Assembly (NCBI RefSeq): GCF_016908515.1
Contig: NZ_JAFBEA010000006.1
Span: forward strand, 62,001 to 126,000
Reading direction: 5' to 3'
From: Virgibacillus halotolerans
GTDB lineage: Bacteria; Bacillota; Bacilli; Bacillales; Amphibacillaceae
Length of the DNA: 64,000 nt
The notes under the pieces were generated by a model. That model saw only the letters and a list, made by a program, of their open reading frames with translations, was not told where the DNA came from and searched no databases. How positions within the stretch are numbered: the first letter of the stretch is position 1; every line of letters begins with the position of its first letter. Shown here piece by piece: positions 49,727 through 58,525 of the stretch. Made by a program: the position numbers and the translations under genes.

Positions 49727-51907
49727 ATGAAAGATGAACTATTAAAATTTTTCAAAGAAGCAGGAACAAAGCCACTAACGATCCATGAATTAGAAGATGC
49801 ACTGAACATGGACGAGGCAACACAATTTAAAGAGCTTGTAAAAGCATTAAATGAATTAGAAGAAGCTGGCGAACTTGTTCGTACACGGAAAAACCGTTTT
49901 GGACTACCGGAAAAAATGAATTTGATCCGTGGCAGGATTCAAATGCATGCAAAGGGTTTTGCTTTTTTAATTCCGGATGATGAGGAACAGAAAGACATTT
50001 ATATTAATCATGCTGATTTAGCTTCAGCCATGAATAAAGATTTGGTATTAGTAAGATTAGAGAAAAAGGATACGGATGGAGATCGTCCTGAAGGAGCGGT
50101 TATTCGAATATTGGAACGCGCTGTAACGCAAGTAGTCGGCACATTTGACGATAATCGGTCATTCGGTTTCGTGATTGCTGATGATAAGCGAATTCCTAAT
50201 GATATTTTTATTCCGAAGAGCAGTACCAATGGTGCAGTAAGTGGGCATAAAGTAATTGCGCGGATCACAAAGTACCCAGAAGGTCGTATGAGTGCTGAAG
50301 GGGAGATTATTCATATCCTTGGGCATAAAAATGATCCAGGGATTGATATTATATCTATCATTCATAAGCACGGAATCAGCATCGATTTTCCCGAGGAAGT
50401 ATTGGACCAGGCTGCACATACAGCTGAGACAGTTTCAGAAGAGGAAATCAAGGATCGACGAGATCTGCGTGAGGAAGTGATGGTAACGATCGATGGCGCA
50501 GATGCCAAAGATCTTGATGATGCAGTAATGGTAAAGCGGCTTGATAATGGGAATTACAAACTCGGTGTCTACATTGCCGATGTCAGCTATTATGTAGAAG
50601 CAGATACACCGATGGATAAAGAAGCCTATGAGCGAGGAACAAGTATCTATTTGGTGGACCGCGTTATCCCAATGCTTCCACATAAATTATCTAATGGGAT
50701 TTGCTCATTGAACCCACAAGTGGATCGATTAACACTCAGTTGTGAAATGGAAATTAATACAAGTGGTGCCGTCGTTAACCATGAGATTTTCCAAAGTGTT
50801 ATTAATACAACGGAAAGAATGACTTATCATGACGTTAATAAAATCCTCGTTGATAAGGATGAAGCATTGCGTGAGAAGTATCAATCGCTCGTTCCGATGT
50901 TCGAGCACATGGAAAAACTTGCAGCGGTATTAAATGGCAAGCGAATGGGTCGTGGTGCAATTGATTTTGACTTTAAAGAAGCACAGGTTCTTGTAGATGA
51001 AAAAGGTAAAGCAGCCGATGTTGTTTTGCGCGAGCGTTCTGTTGGCGAACGATTGATTGAAGAATTCATGCTGGCTGCTAATGAAACAGTCGCAGAGCAC
51101 GTGCACTGGATGGATGTGCCGTTCATTCATCGTATTCATGAGGACCCGGATGAGGGCAAGTTGCAAAACTTCTTTGAATTTGTTGCAGGTTTGGGTTATG
51201 CAGTAAAAGGAAAGTCGAATGAAGTTCATCCACAAGCATTGCAAAAAGTAATTGATAGCGTAAAAGGTAAGCCGGAAGAAATGATTGTATCTAAATTAAT
51301 GCTGCGCTCGATGAAACAGGCCAAATATGACCCGAATAGTATTGGGCATTTTGGATTAGCAACAGAATTTTACACCCATTTCACATCACCGATTCGCCGG
51401 TATCCGGATTTAATTGTCCATCGCCTGATCCGAACGTATTTAATTAACAAACAAATGGACAAGCGAACAATCAATAAATGGAAGGATAGTCTCCCGGAAA
51501 TTGCGAGACATACGTCTGAAGCAGAACGTACTTCTGTTGATGCTGAACGGGAAACGGATGATTTGAAAAAAGCGGAATATATGCAGGATAAAATTGGTGA
51601 AGTGTTTACCGGCGTGATTAGTTCTGTAACGAATTTTGGCTTATTCGTGGAATTAGAGAACACAGTAGAGGGGCTCATACATGTCAGCTACTTAACAGAT
51701 GATTATTATCATTACGATGAACGTAGCCAAGCACTTATCGGAGAACGTACCGGTAATGTTTACCGAATCGGTGATGAGGTAAAAGTGAGGGTTACTAGTG
51801 TAAATCTAGATGAACGTGCAGTTGACTTTGAACTGGAAAGTTCCAAAAAGATAAGTTTTCGCAAAAAGAGTAAAGGAAATAATCAACGAAAAACAAGAAG
51901 AAAATAA
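49727..51907 (+). CDS. rnr: ribonuclease R
   Basis: Processive 3'-5' exoribonuclease that degrades structured RNA and, in many bacteria, mRNA freed by trans-translation. The 726-residue protein has an N-terminal winged helix (residues 1-65), cold-shock domains, the RNB core with metal Asp residues in [15 protein letters not shown] near 260, and a C-terminal S1 domain ([27 protein letters not shown]), ending in a basic tail. ATG 49727 has GAAGGTG upstream; a longer frame from ATG 49709 is unlikely. Linked to smpB and ssrA nearby. Confidence 0.95.
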   Translation: MKDELLKFFKEAGTKPLTIHELEDALNMDEATQFKELVKALNELEEAGELVRTRKNRFGLPEKMNLIRGRIQMHAKGFAFLIPDDEEQKDIYINHADLASAMNKDLVLVRLEKKDTDGDRPEGAVIRILERAVTQVVGTFDDNRSFGFVIADDKRIPNDIFIPKSSTNGAVSGHKVIARITKYPEGRMSAEGEIIHILGHKNDPGIDIISIIHKHGISIDFPEEVLDQAAHTAETVSEEEIKDRRDLREEVMVTIDGADAKDLDDAVMVKRLDNGNYKLGVYIADVSYYVEADTPMDKEAYERGTSIYLVDRVIPMLPHKLSNGICSLNPQVDRLTLSCEMEINTSGAVVNHEIFQSVINTTERMTYHDVNKILVDKDEALREKYQSLVPMFEHMEKLAAVLNGKRMGRGAIDFDFKEAQVLVDEKGKAADVVLRERSVGERLIEEFMLAANETVAEHVHWMDVPFIHRIHEDPDEGKLQNFFEFVAGLGYAVKGKSNEVHPQALQKVIDSVKGKPEEMIVSKLMLRSMKQAKYDPNSIGHFGLATEFYTHFTSPIRRYPDLIVHRLIRTYLINKQMDKRTINKWKDSLPEIARHTSEAERTSVDAERETDDLKKAEYMQDKIGEVFTGVISSVTNFGLFVELENTVEGLIHVSYLTDDYYHYDERSQALIGERTGNVYRIGDEVKVRVTSVNLDERAVDFELESSKKISFRKKSKGNNQRKTRRK

Positions 51908-51924
51908 TAATTTAAATAAGGATA

Positions 51925-51957
51925 AAGGGTGTCTCAATTGCATTGGGATGCTCTTTT
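51925..51957 (+). terminator. likely terminator after rnr
   Basis: Imperfect hairpin with G-U pairs between AAAGGGTGTCTCAA and TTGGGATGCTCTTTTT, ending in five T. Confidence 0.55.
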
Positions 51958-52032
51958 TAAAATAAATAAGTAAAGACAAAAGCATTGTATATACTTTTAT
52001 TACGTAAATGTTGCCTTAATGCAATTTATTTG

Positions 52033-52061
52033 TTGACAACTAACTAAAGGTCTTCTATACT
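52033..52061 (+). promoter_or_regulatory. upstream copy of the metal-transporter promoter
   Basis: TTGACA (52033-52038) and TATACT (52056-52061) spaced by 17 bases; identical boxes and spacing to the downstream copy. Confidence 0.82.
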
Positions 52062-52153
52062 ACATAATATAGCCTATGCAATTAACGTGAATATAAGCAA
52101 TATATTGGGTAAATGAGGAGGTTTAAAACCAGAGAAAAAAAGAGGGATGAAAT

Positions 52154-52204
52154 ATGAGTAATGCTATTACGGAAAAATCGCCTATGTGCCACAATGAACC
52201 CTAG
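52154..52204 (+). pseudogene. deletion-scarred remnant of the ABC ATPase gene start
   Basis: A 16-codon frame, MSNAITEKSPMCHNEP then TAG. Its first codons equal those of the intact ATPase gene at 52409. After ATTACGG it jumps to sequence matching 52621-52652 of that gene (GAAAAATCGCCTATG…CCACAA). The joint sits at TACGG, present in the intact gene at 52423 and 52620, so about 197 bases were lost between 5-base repeats. It still has a Shine-Dalgarno and could be translated as a short peptide. Confidence 0.85.
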
Positions 52205-52279
52205 TCCTATAAAATAAGCAATAATAAAAGCAATGCATATACTTTATTATATAAATGTTGCCCTCGTACAATTTAATTG

Positions 52280-52308
52280 TTGACAACTAACTAATGGTCT
52301 TCTATACT
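52280..52308 (+). promoter_or_regulatory. downstream (proximal) metal-transporter promoter
   Basis: TTGACA (52280-52285) and TATACT (52303-52308) with a 17-base spacer, about 100 bases before the ATPase start. The AT-rich palindromic bases after the -10 (ACATAATATAG) are a possible place for a metal repressor such as MntR, but no confident operator was seen. Confidence 0.82.
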
Positions 52309-52408
52309 ACATAATATAGCTTATGCAATTACCGTGAATATAAACAATATATAACGGGTAAATTATAAAATGAGGAGATTTAAAACCAGAGAAAAAAGAG
52401 GGATGAAT

Positions 52409-53152
52409 ATGAGTAATGCGATTACGGTGAACCAATTACAAGTTTCTTATTACGGTAAAACAGCGGTTAAGAATGTCTCTTTTCATATTGAGCAGGGAAA
52501 CCTGATTGGCGTGATTGGACCGAATGGGGCGGGAAAATCAACTTTAATGAAAGCTATTTTAAATTTGATACCGATCGATAAAGGGGAAATATCATTTGAT
52601 GGCAAGACAATTAAAGAGGTACGGAAAAAAATCGCCTATGTTCCACAACGAAATAATATTGATTGGGATTTTCCAATCATAGTGCGTGACACGGTAATGC
52701 TGGGGACCTATCCGAATCTTGGTGTGTTTCACCGCCCCGGAAAAAAAGAGAAACAATGGGCAATGGAATGCCTGAAACAGGTTGGGATGGAAAGTTTTAG
52801 TAAGGCACAGATTGGTGAGTTATCTGGTGGGCAACAACAGCGTGTATTTCTTGCTCGGGCATTGGCGCAGAAAGCAGATTACTTTTTCCTTGATGAGCCA
52901 TTTGTAGGGATTGATATTTCAAGTGAGCAAACAATTATTAAGATTTTAAAGCAATTAAAAGACGAGGGGAAAACAGTATTCGTTGTACATCATGACTTAT
53001 CGAAAGTAGAGGAATACTTTGATGAATTGATTTTAATCAATCAGGAGTTGATTGAATCTGGTCCAGTAGAATCTGTTTTCAAACCTGAACTGATGAAGCA
53101 GGCTTACCAAACGCCCTTTCCAATTTTAAATGATGTGGGGGTAGGTGTGTAA
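52409..53152 (+). CDS. manganese/zinc ABC transporter ATPase (MntB-like)
   Basis: A 247-residue ATPase of the metal (Mn/Zn/Fe-chelate) ABC family. Walker A GPNGAGKST near residue 37, Q-loop YVPQRNNIDWDFPI, signature LSGGQQQRVFLARAL near 136, Walker B YFFLDEPFVGID and switch His in VVHHDLSKVE. The PQRNNIDWDFP motif is typical of Mn/Zn importers. ATG 52409 follows GAGGGA; a frame from ATG 52370 is not preferred. The next gene starts on its stop codon (TAATG). Confidence 0.9.
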   Translation: MSNAITVNQLQVSYYGKTAVKNVSFHIEQGNLIGVIGPNGAGKSTLMKAILNLIPIDKGEISFDGKTIKEVRKKIAYVPQRNNIDWDFPIIVRDTVMLGTYPNLGVFHRPGKKEKQWAMECLKQVGMESFSKAQIGELSGGQQQRVFLARALAQKADYFFLDEPFVGIDISSEQTIIKILKQLKDEGKTVFVVHHDLSKVEEYFDELILINQELIESGPVESVFKPELMKQAYQTPFPILNDVGVGV

Positions 53153-54006
53153 TGGAATTTATTTCGGATCTGATGACCTATGGGTTTTTACAAAAAGCGT
53201 TATTTACATCGATCATGGTCGGGATCATTTGCGGCGTAATTGGTTGTTTTATTGTATTACGTGGCATGGCACTAATGGGAGACGCCATTTCTCATGCGGT
53301 ACTTCCTGGGGTTGCGATTTCTTATATGTTGGGGATTAATTACTTTTACGGCGCAGTTCTAGCGGGTATCTTGACTGCTCTTGGTATTGGTGTCGTGAGT
53401 CAAAGTAGCCGAATTAAAAGTGATTCATCGATCGGTATTGTTTTTTCCGCTTTCTTCGCGCTAGGTATTATTTTAATCGCAAAGGCACAAAGTGCGACAG
53501 ACCTAACACAAATTTTATTCGGAAATGTGTTAGCCGTTAAATCATCAGATATGTGGATGACGTTGATCATTGGTGCGATAGTTCTACTCGTTGTTGCTGT
53601 ATTCTATAAAGAATTGCTTATCAGTAGCTTTGATCCAACGATGTCAGCGGCCTATGGATTACCGATACGCCTGATTCATTATGGGCTTATGCTTTTGCTT
53701 ACCATGGTAACTGTTGCATCTTTACAAACAGTGGGTGTCATTCTAGTGGTTTCATTGTTAATTACACCCGCATCAACGGCATATTTATTAACAAATAGAT
53801 TATCCATTATGATTATACTCGCATCAACGTTTGGCGCAATTTCTGCAGTAGTAGGTTTATACTTTAGTTTTATTTACAATTTAAGTTCCGGAGCAGTAAT
53901 TGTACTCGTGACAACCGCAATCTTTATTGTCACATTTATTTTCGCACCAAATCAAGGCATATTATGGCGTTTTATCAGAAGCAGTAAAAATAAAACGGCT
54001 GCTTAA
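53152..54006 (+). CDS. manganese/zinc ABC transporter permease (MntC/ZnuB-like)
   Basis: A 284-residue ABC-3 family permease with about eight membrane segments. The conserved GVIGCFIVLRGMALMGDAISHAVLPGVAISY stretch near residue 25 and the VVSLLITPASTAYLLT region near 200 are family signatures. Translation is coupled to the ATPase gene by a one-base overlap. It forms the membrane channel with the binding protein that follows 43 bases later. Confidence 0.9.
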   Translation: MEFISDLMTYGFLQKALFTSIMVGIICGVIGCFIVLRGMALMGDAISHAVLPGVAISYMLGINYFYGAVLAGILTALGIGVVSQSSRIKSDSSIGIVFSAFFALGIILIAKAQSATDLTQILFGNVLAVKSSDMWMTLIIGAIVLLVVAVFYKELLISSFDPTMSAAYGLPIRLIHYGLMLLLTMVTVASLQTVGVILVVSLLITPASTAYLLTNRLSIMIILASTFGAISAVVGLYFSFIYNLSSGAVIVLVTTAIFIVTFIFAPNQGILWRFIRSSKNKTAA

Positions 54007-54049
54007 GAAATAATATTATAATATAAAAAGAAAAGGGAGAGAAAGTCTG

Positions 54050-55003
54050 ATGAGAAACATTTTCAAGTTGGCAGTTATTGCATTAATGGCTGTCATTGTT
54101 TTAGCAGCATGTGGTGGGGATGATACTTCTGGTAAAGGAAAGGAAGACAGTGGTGCGGCAGGTGATAAGCTGCAGGTTGTTACATCCTTTAGTATTTTAA
54201 ATGATATGGTTAAAGAGATAGGCGGAGAACACGTGGATGTCCATAATCTTGTACCAATTGGAACAGATCCACACGAATATGAACCATTGCCTGAAGATAT
54301 TAAAAAAGCAACAGATGCCGATGCACTATTCTACAATGGGTTAAATTTAGAAGGTGGGAAGCATGGTTGGTTCTTTAAATTAATAGATTCCGTTGAACAG
54401 GATGAGGATAACATTTTTGAAACAGCCAAAGGTGTGGAACCAATGTACCTTACTTCTGATGACGGCAAAGAAGAAGAAATCAATCCACACGCATTTCTAG
54501 ATCCAGTAGTTGGTATTCAAATGGCTGAAAACGTTCGTGATGCACTAATGGAAGTCGATCCCGACAATAAACAGGAATATGAAGATAGTGCAGAAGCATA
54601 TTTGGATCAATTGAAAGAAATTGATGAAACATATAAAGAAAAGATTGGTGAAATACCGGAAGAACATCGTATACTGGTAACAAGTGAACGAGCGTATCAA
54701 TATTTAGCTGATCGTTACGGACTAGAGGAAGGTTATATTTGGGCGATTGATACAGAGGAAAATGGTACACCGGAACAGATTACATCATTAGTCAAGTTTA
54801 TTGATGAACATGATGTACCTGCTCTATTCGTGGAGACAAATGTGGACACAAGACCAATGGAAACTGTATCAAAAGAAACGGGTGTAGATATTGCCGGGGA
54901 AATATATTCCGATGAAATTGGGAAACCTGGTTCTCCAGGAGATACCTATATCAAGTACCTTGAATATAACATTAAAGAAATTCATGATGTTTTAGCAGAG
55001 TAA
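54050..55003 (+). CDS. manganese-type metal-binding lipoprotein (MntA/PsaA-like)
   Basis: A 317-residue cluster A-I solute-binding lipoprotein with lipobox LAAC at about residues 17-20. Candidate metal ligands are His in TDPHEYEP, His in EINPHAFLDP, Glu in VTSERAYQYLADRYG and Asp in IYSDEIGKPGSPGDTY. A His, His, Glu, Asp set suits Mn rather than Zn, and no His-rich loop is present. The order ATPase-permease-binding protein differs from B. subtilis mntABCD. Specificity is an inference from these residues. Confidence 0.87.
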   Translation: MRNIFKLAVIALMAVIVLAACGGDDTSGKGKEDSGAAGDKLQVVTSFSILNDMVKEIGGEHVDVHNLVPIGTDPHEYEPLPEDIKKATDADALFYNGLNLEGGKHGWFFKLIDSVEQDEDNIFETAKGVEPMYLTSDDGKEEEINPHAFLDPVVGIQMAENVRDALMEVDPDNKQEYEDSAEAYLDQLKEIDETYKEKIGEIPEEHRILVTSERAYQYLADRYGLEEGYIWAIDTEENGTPEQITSLVKFIDEHDVPALFVETNVDTRPMETVSKETGVDIAGEIYSDEIGKPGSPGDTYIKYLEYNIKEIHDVLAE

Positions 55004-55033
55004 TAATCATTTTGCCATGATTATATATAAATG

Positions 55034-55074
55034 AAAGGACGCCGTTTATCATGCATATTGATAGACGGCGTCTT
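55034..55074 (+). terminator. hairpin after the metal transporter operon
   Basis: Stem GACGCCGTTTATCA / TGATAGACGGCGTC with a 7-base loop, between the binding-protein gene and smpB. There is no clear T run, so it may be a weak terminator. Confidence 0.55.
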
Positions 55075-55160
55075 CCATGTTCAATAATATAGGTTTTGAT
55101 TGGCTTTACGTTGCTTTTTTTGCTAGAATAATGATCACGGTAACAGTAGGGGGAGCAGTT

Positions 55161-55625
55161 ATGCCAAAAGGATATGGAAAAACACTTGCACAAAACAGAA
55201 AAGCATCCCACGATTATTTTATTGAAGAAACGTATGAAGCGGGAATCGTATTGCAAGGAACGGAAATTAAATCTATTCGTGCTGGTCGCGTCTCTATCAA
55301 GGATGCGCACGCAAGGATCGATCGTGGCGAGATGAAGTTGATTAATCTGCACATTGCGACCTATGAGCAGGGAAACCGGTTCAATCACGATCCAACACGT
55401 ACACGAAAGTTACTATTGCATCGTAAAGAAATTGATAAGCTATTAGGACTAACGCAACAGCAGGGGTATGCATTGGTGCCATTAAAGATATATATCAAAA
55501 ATGGCTTTGCCAAAGTGTTGATCGGACTAGGAAAAGGGAAGAAGAAGTACGATAAACGGGAAGATTTGAAGCAAAAACAAATGAAACGGGACGTCGATCG
55601 AGCGATTAAGGATCATATGAGATAG
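55161..55625 (+). CDS. smpB: SsrA-binding protein SmpB
   Basis: SmpB binds the tRNA-like domain of tmRNA and delivers it to stalled ribosomes. The 154-residue beta-barrel protein has [27 protein letters not shown] at its N-terminus, [12 protein letters not shown] near residue 80, and the basic C-terminal tail [24 protein letters not shown] that enters the decoding centre. ATG 55161 has GGGGGA upstream; an upstream in-frame ATG is not used. The tmRNA gene follows 101 bases later. Confidence 0.95.
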   Translation: MPKGYGKTLAQNRKASHDYFIEETYEAGIVLQGTEIKSIRAGRVSIKDAHARIDRGEMKLINLHIATYEQGNRFNHDPTRTRKLLLHRKEIDKLLGLTQQQGYALVPLKIYIKNGFAKVLIGLGKGKKKYDKREDLKQKQMKRDVDRAIKDHMR

Positions 55626-55645
55626 CTTGTAAGTTCTTTCAGCAC

Positions 55646-55673
55646 TTGATTTTAGTGAGATTTATGCTATAAT
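55646..55673 (+). promoter_or_regulatory. ssrA promoter
   Basis: TTGATT (55646-55651) and a perfect TATAAT (55668-55673) with a 16-base spacer, about 50 bases before the mature tmRNA 5' end. Confidence 0.75.
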
Positions 55674-55726
55674 TAAAATTAGTAATTGAATGATATGCTC
55701 AATTTTTACCGAGCGCCTCTTTTTAT

Positions 55727-56371
55727 GGGGACGTTACGGATTCGACAGGGATAGATTGAGCTCAGGTTGCGCGTCGAGGCTACGGCTCGTAAAACGTTAT
55801 CGCCTATAATAACTGGCAAAACTAATAATCAACCTGCTTTAGCAGCTGCGTAAGTAGTTCTAAAGCGATCCTTCCTGCTTTCGCCCGTGAAGCAGATTGA
55901 AGGGTCTCAAATGAAGCGGGCTACACTGTTGTCCACCGTCTGAGGATAGACAGTTGAAATGAATCAGACTAGCTGCTCCAAAGCCTGTTGGCAGGCTGAA
56001 GAGATTAGCGAATGATAATATACCAACTACACGTGTAGATGCCTGAGTGGCAATATCTTTGGACGTGGGTTCGATTAGTAAATAGTCGCCTTTTGTGGTA
56101 ACGCAAAAGTGATAATTCGGCTTTATCGGTGAAACCTAAGTCGCTGAATAGATGGCGATATTGGCAATACCGAGTGGTGTGTGGAGTGATCCAACAGCCA
56201 TGTATCGACTTATAGGCTACCCGATGTGGTAGTACTAGGATGTGGAATCCTGCCTGATAAAGGTAAAAATATATTCTGCATAAGACGCCGGGGGACCTGA
56301 ATATTGCAGGTTCAAGATATAGTCAGTGCCATGACGAAAGCATGGAAGCGCATGTCCCACCGTCTCCACCA
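55727..56371 (+). ncRNA. ssrA: tmRNA gene, interrupted in its T-loop by an intron
   Basis: tmRNA acts as both tRNA and mRNA to release stalled ribosomes. The 5' end GGGGACGTTACGGATTCGACAGG is the tRNA-like acceptor and D-loop region. The 3' end CGTCTCC-ACCA pairs with it, with CCA encoded. The coding part runs 55815-55853 and gives the tag (A)GKTNNQPALAAA. The T arm GTGGG-TTCGAT stops at 56075 and resumes with T-CCCAC at 56355. The 279 bases between are intronic. Without them the RNA is 366 nt, the normal length, and the T-loop is the normal 7 bases (TTCGATT). Functional tmRNA thus requires splicing. Confidence 0.95.
56076..56354 (+). mobile_element. group I intron in the tmRNA T-loop
   Basis: A 279-base insert with group I hallmarks. 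The exon ends in U and the intron in G. P1 can form between exon CGAU and intron GUCG (56085-56088) with a U-G pair at the splice site. A P2 hairpin is at about 56089-56108. P4 is UUCGG (56116-56120) with CCGAG (56170-56174) in a Q-like GGCAAUACCGAG context. P5 is GUCGC/GCGAU. The P7 3' strand is the classic AAGAUAUAGUC (56314-56324), with GACUUA near 56207 as the likely 5' strand. P9 is CCATG/CATGG near 56330-56345. There is no internal ORF. Confidence 0.9.
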
Positions 56372-56395
56372 ATACATAATGTTGGTGGTTTTTTT
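56366..56395 (+). terminator. ssrA terminator
   Basis: CCACCAA / TTGGTGG stem with a 9-base loop followed by seven T. The 5' arm overlaps the tmRNA 3' CCA end. Confidence 0.92.
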
Positions 56396-56416
56396 GTATT
56401 TAAAATCAGTTTGAGG

Positions 56417-56827
56417 CTAAAAATTGAAGAAGTTTTCCTCAAACAATAGTTTCTTTTTAAACATGACTTCGGTATATTTGCCGTTTCTTGCTGTTACATC
56501 GTTATAATGTTTAAGTATCCACTCGGCCCTTTTTCTTTTTTGCCCGATTCGCAAAAATAAATAGACTGTGTTTAAAGTGAAGAAGACTTCATGCTTCTTT
56601 TTTATGTACAATGTGAAGGAATTCCGATGTTTAGTAGGATTATAATTCTTCTTGCTGTAAATACTACCACCGACTAATAATTGAATATATATAAGAAGTT
56701 CTTTGTCATTTGATGAGATAGTAATACATGGTCTGCGGTGTTCGTTTTGATGAAACCTAGTCAGCGTTATGGTGCCTTCTCCATCTATTATTCCAGCAAT
56801 ATAAGCAGCCTCCCATTTTTTAACCAA
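56417..56827 (-). CDS. single-motif LAGLIDADG homing endonuclease
   Basis: A 136-residue protein with the LAGLIDADG-type motif AGIIDGEGTITLTR at residues 10-23, including the catalytic acidic residue, and the usual following beta-strands (PCITISSNDKELLIYIQ). One motif implies a homodimer. The start is TTG 56827 with AAGGATG-like bases upstream. It lies on the minus strand, 46 bases past the ssrA terminator stem and outside the intron. Most likely it cleaves intronless ssrA and spreads the intron; that target is inferred from position. Confidence 0.85.
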   Translation of the reverse strand: MVKKWEAAYIAGIIDGEGTITLTRFHQNEHRRPCITISSNDKELLIYIQLLVGGSIYSKKNYNPTKHRNSFTLYIKKKHEVFFTLNTVYLFLRIGQKRKRAEWILKHYNDVTARNGKYTEVMFKKKLLFEENFFNF

Positions 56828-57010
56828 TAGGTTTACACATCCTTAAATTAATTATGAATCATATGTTCTGTTTATTATAAAATATCTCCCTATTTAAATC
56901 AATAAGAATCTTCATTCGCGGACGAATTAAGGAAAAATGTTGTGCATATAAACGTGATTATGGAGCTTTACGATTAAAAGTTCTACCTTGACCTTGTATA
57001 ACAAATTTTT

Positions 57011-57540
57011 AGTGGCATAATTGTTCTCGGTATGGCGTTTGCAGAAGGATCAGCCAACGACTGGTTACCGATTGCGATGGTTGATGATTTTAAGGTGGAT
57101 TCATCCACTGGAACAGCAATATTCTCGGTGTTCCTGGCTGCCATGTTCATTGGCTGTATGTGGAGGCTATTTATTAGATCAGTTTGGTTGGGTGCCTGTC
57201 CTTCGAGTTGCCGCAGGAATTGGAATTGGCGGACTTGCATTAACAATCTTTAGTTCTTCCCTTACAATTGGTGTGATCGGCGTCTTTTATGGGGCTTAGG
57301 GGCATCCCTTGGCTTTCCAGTAGGGCTTTCAGCGGCAGGAGATGATCCGCGAATCATGCTGTAGCAAGAGTAAGCGCCGTATCGATAATCGGCTATGGCG
57401 CTTTCTTAGTTGGACCACCGCTATTAGGTATTCTAGGTGAATATGTTGGTTTGCTTAACGCGTTGATCGTTGTACTCGTACTTCTGGCTATTGCGGGGTC
57501 TGTATCACATGCTGCAAAGGAGCTGAATATACAGCATTGA
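57011..57540 (+). pseudogene. decayed MFS transporter, C-terminal part
   Basis: Three plus-strand pieces in different frames join into a membrane transporter. They are GIIVLGMAFAEGSANDWLPIAM (57014-), then GGYLLDQFGWVPVLRVAAGIGIGG in the next frame, then VSIIGYGAFLVGPPLLGILGEYVG to a TGA at 57538. At least two frameshifts and one stop (near 57298) break it, and the N-terminal half is missing. The pattern is that of a major-facilitator (MFS) drug or sugar transporter. It is not functional. Confidence 0.78.
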
Positions 57541-57624
57541 AAATAAATGAAAGAACGGTAGGGGGGTGGGCTGAATGCAAAGTTGAATGAATTTGAGATA
57601 GGTTGCTTGAATAGAGTGTATTAA

Positions 57625-58228
57625 GGCATAACAGATCTGCGGTCGTTGCCGCCAGTATTGCGGTAATGTCACCATTTGGGTTTATACATTTAGGTGCATT
57701 AAGGCGATAATTGTCCATATTCCAATGATTAGGCTCAAAAATTGGTGTATTGCTAGGGCTTGTGGGAATCACTAGCATTGTAACAAATACAATTGCTCCA
57801 GCTTTATTGTTCTTTGTTTTTTTACCAGCAATTCCAGTTTTGAGAACAAACAAGGAAACTTTTGGGCGTTATTTATTGCTAGTGTGCCAAGAATAATCAA
57901 TGGTCTTATCCTTTGCAATATATTTAGGATAATTCGAAAATTCATAGCGAAGAAAAAATCCAATCAAAATCTGCTTTATTTATGACTGGTATGCTTACAA
58001 TGTTTATACATACATTTTTAGTCATGGGTTTGATTGCTATTTTGTTTCAGGATGCTTATGATCAGGCTGTTCAAGTTGACAGCATGATTGAAATTATTAT
58101 TGCTATATTAACTTTATTTTTTACAAATGGAATTGTTGAAGCAGCCCTAAGAGCGATGGTTGTCCGCCATTGTTGAAGATAAAGAGGAAATAAGTATTCC
58201 TTACAAAAACAATGAACCGGATTGTTAA
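57625..58228 (+). pseudogene. decayed polytopic membrane protein gene
   Basis: Plus-strand fragments in shifting frames read as a membrane protein: RSAVVAASIAVMSPFGFIHLGAL, GVLLGLVGITSIVTNTIAPALLFF, then TGMLTMFIHTFLVMGLIAILFQ through VQVDSMIEIIIAILTLFFTNGIVEAALRAM. After another frameshift it ends EDKEEISIPYKNNEPDC at a TAA near 58226. No family could be named; an ECF-transporter S-component-like protein is possible. At least three frameshifts show it is dead. Confidence 0.6.
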
Positions 58229-58363
58229 ATAAAATATGGTGTTTTCCGTTGCTGCTATCGTAGTTCTCATTGCATCGAACTTCGTGTAGGATCTGTGGTT
58301 GCCTTAAGGTGTAGTCACTATGAACGCAGTACGATTCCGGTTATTATTAATGGCTTAAGATTG

Positions 58364-58396
58364 TTGCGGGGCTAAAATTCAGCCCCGCAGTTTTTT
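58364..58396 (+). terminator. rho-independent terminator
   Basis: TGCGGGGCT / AGCCCCGCA stem with a 7-base loop and six T after one G, downstream of the decayed genes. Confidence 0.9.
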
Positions 58397-58525
58397 ATGA
58401 TAGGCATTGGATTGGCAATAAGTCGAAAGTGGCCTGTTGATTTAGTTTTTGAGAACGTCATTTTTGCATAATACAGATTCCGAAACCAAAATCATTAGAT
58501 GAAGTTACTAATTCTCTTTTGCACC

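Larger units (their letters stand above)
51968..52218 (+). repeat. tandem duplicate (copy 1) of the metal-transporter promoter, leader and gene start
   Basis: About 250 bases that closely match 52222-52432 immediately downstream: the -35/-10 region, the leader with CATAATATAGC and GCAATTA-CGTGAATATAA, the Shine-Dalgarno region and the first codons of the ATPase gene. Copy 1 has its own intact promoter and a truncated gene start (see 52154-52204). The offset between promoters is 247 bases. Confidence 0.9.

Noticed and set aside
51968-52432. Assembly artefact as the cause of the duplicated leader
   Set aside because: The two copies differ at many positions and copy 1 has an internal deletion, so they are real diverged duplicates.
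56076-56354. ssrA insert as a genomic island attachment or insertion sequence
   Set aside because: No terminal inverted repeats, target duplication or transposase; exact restoration of the T-loop and group I motifs fit an intron better.
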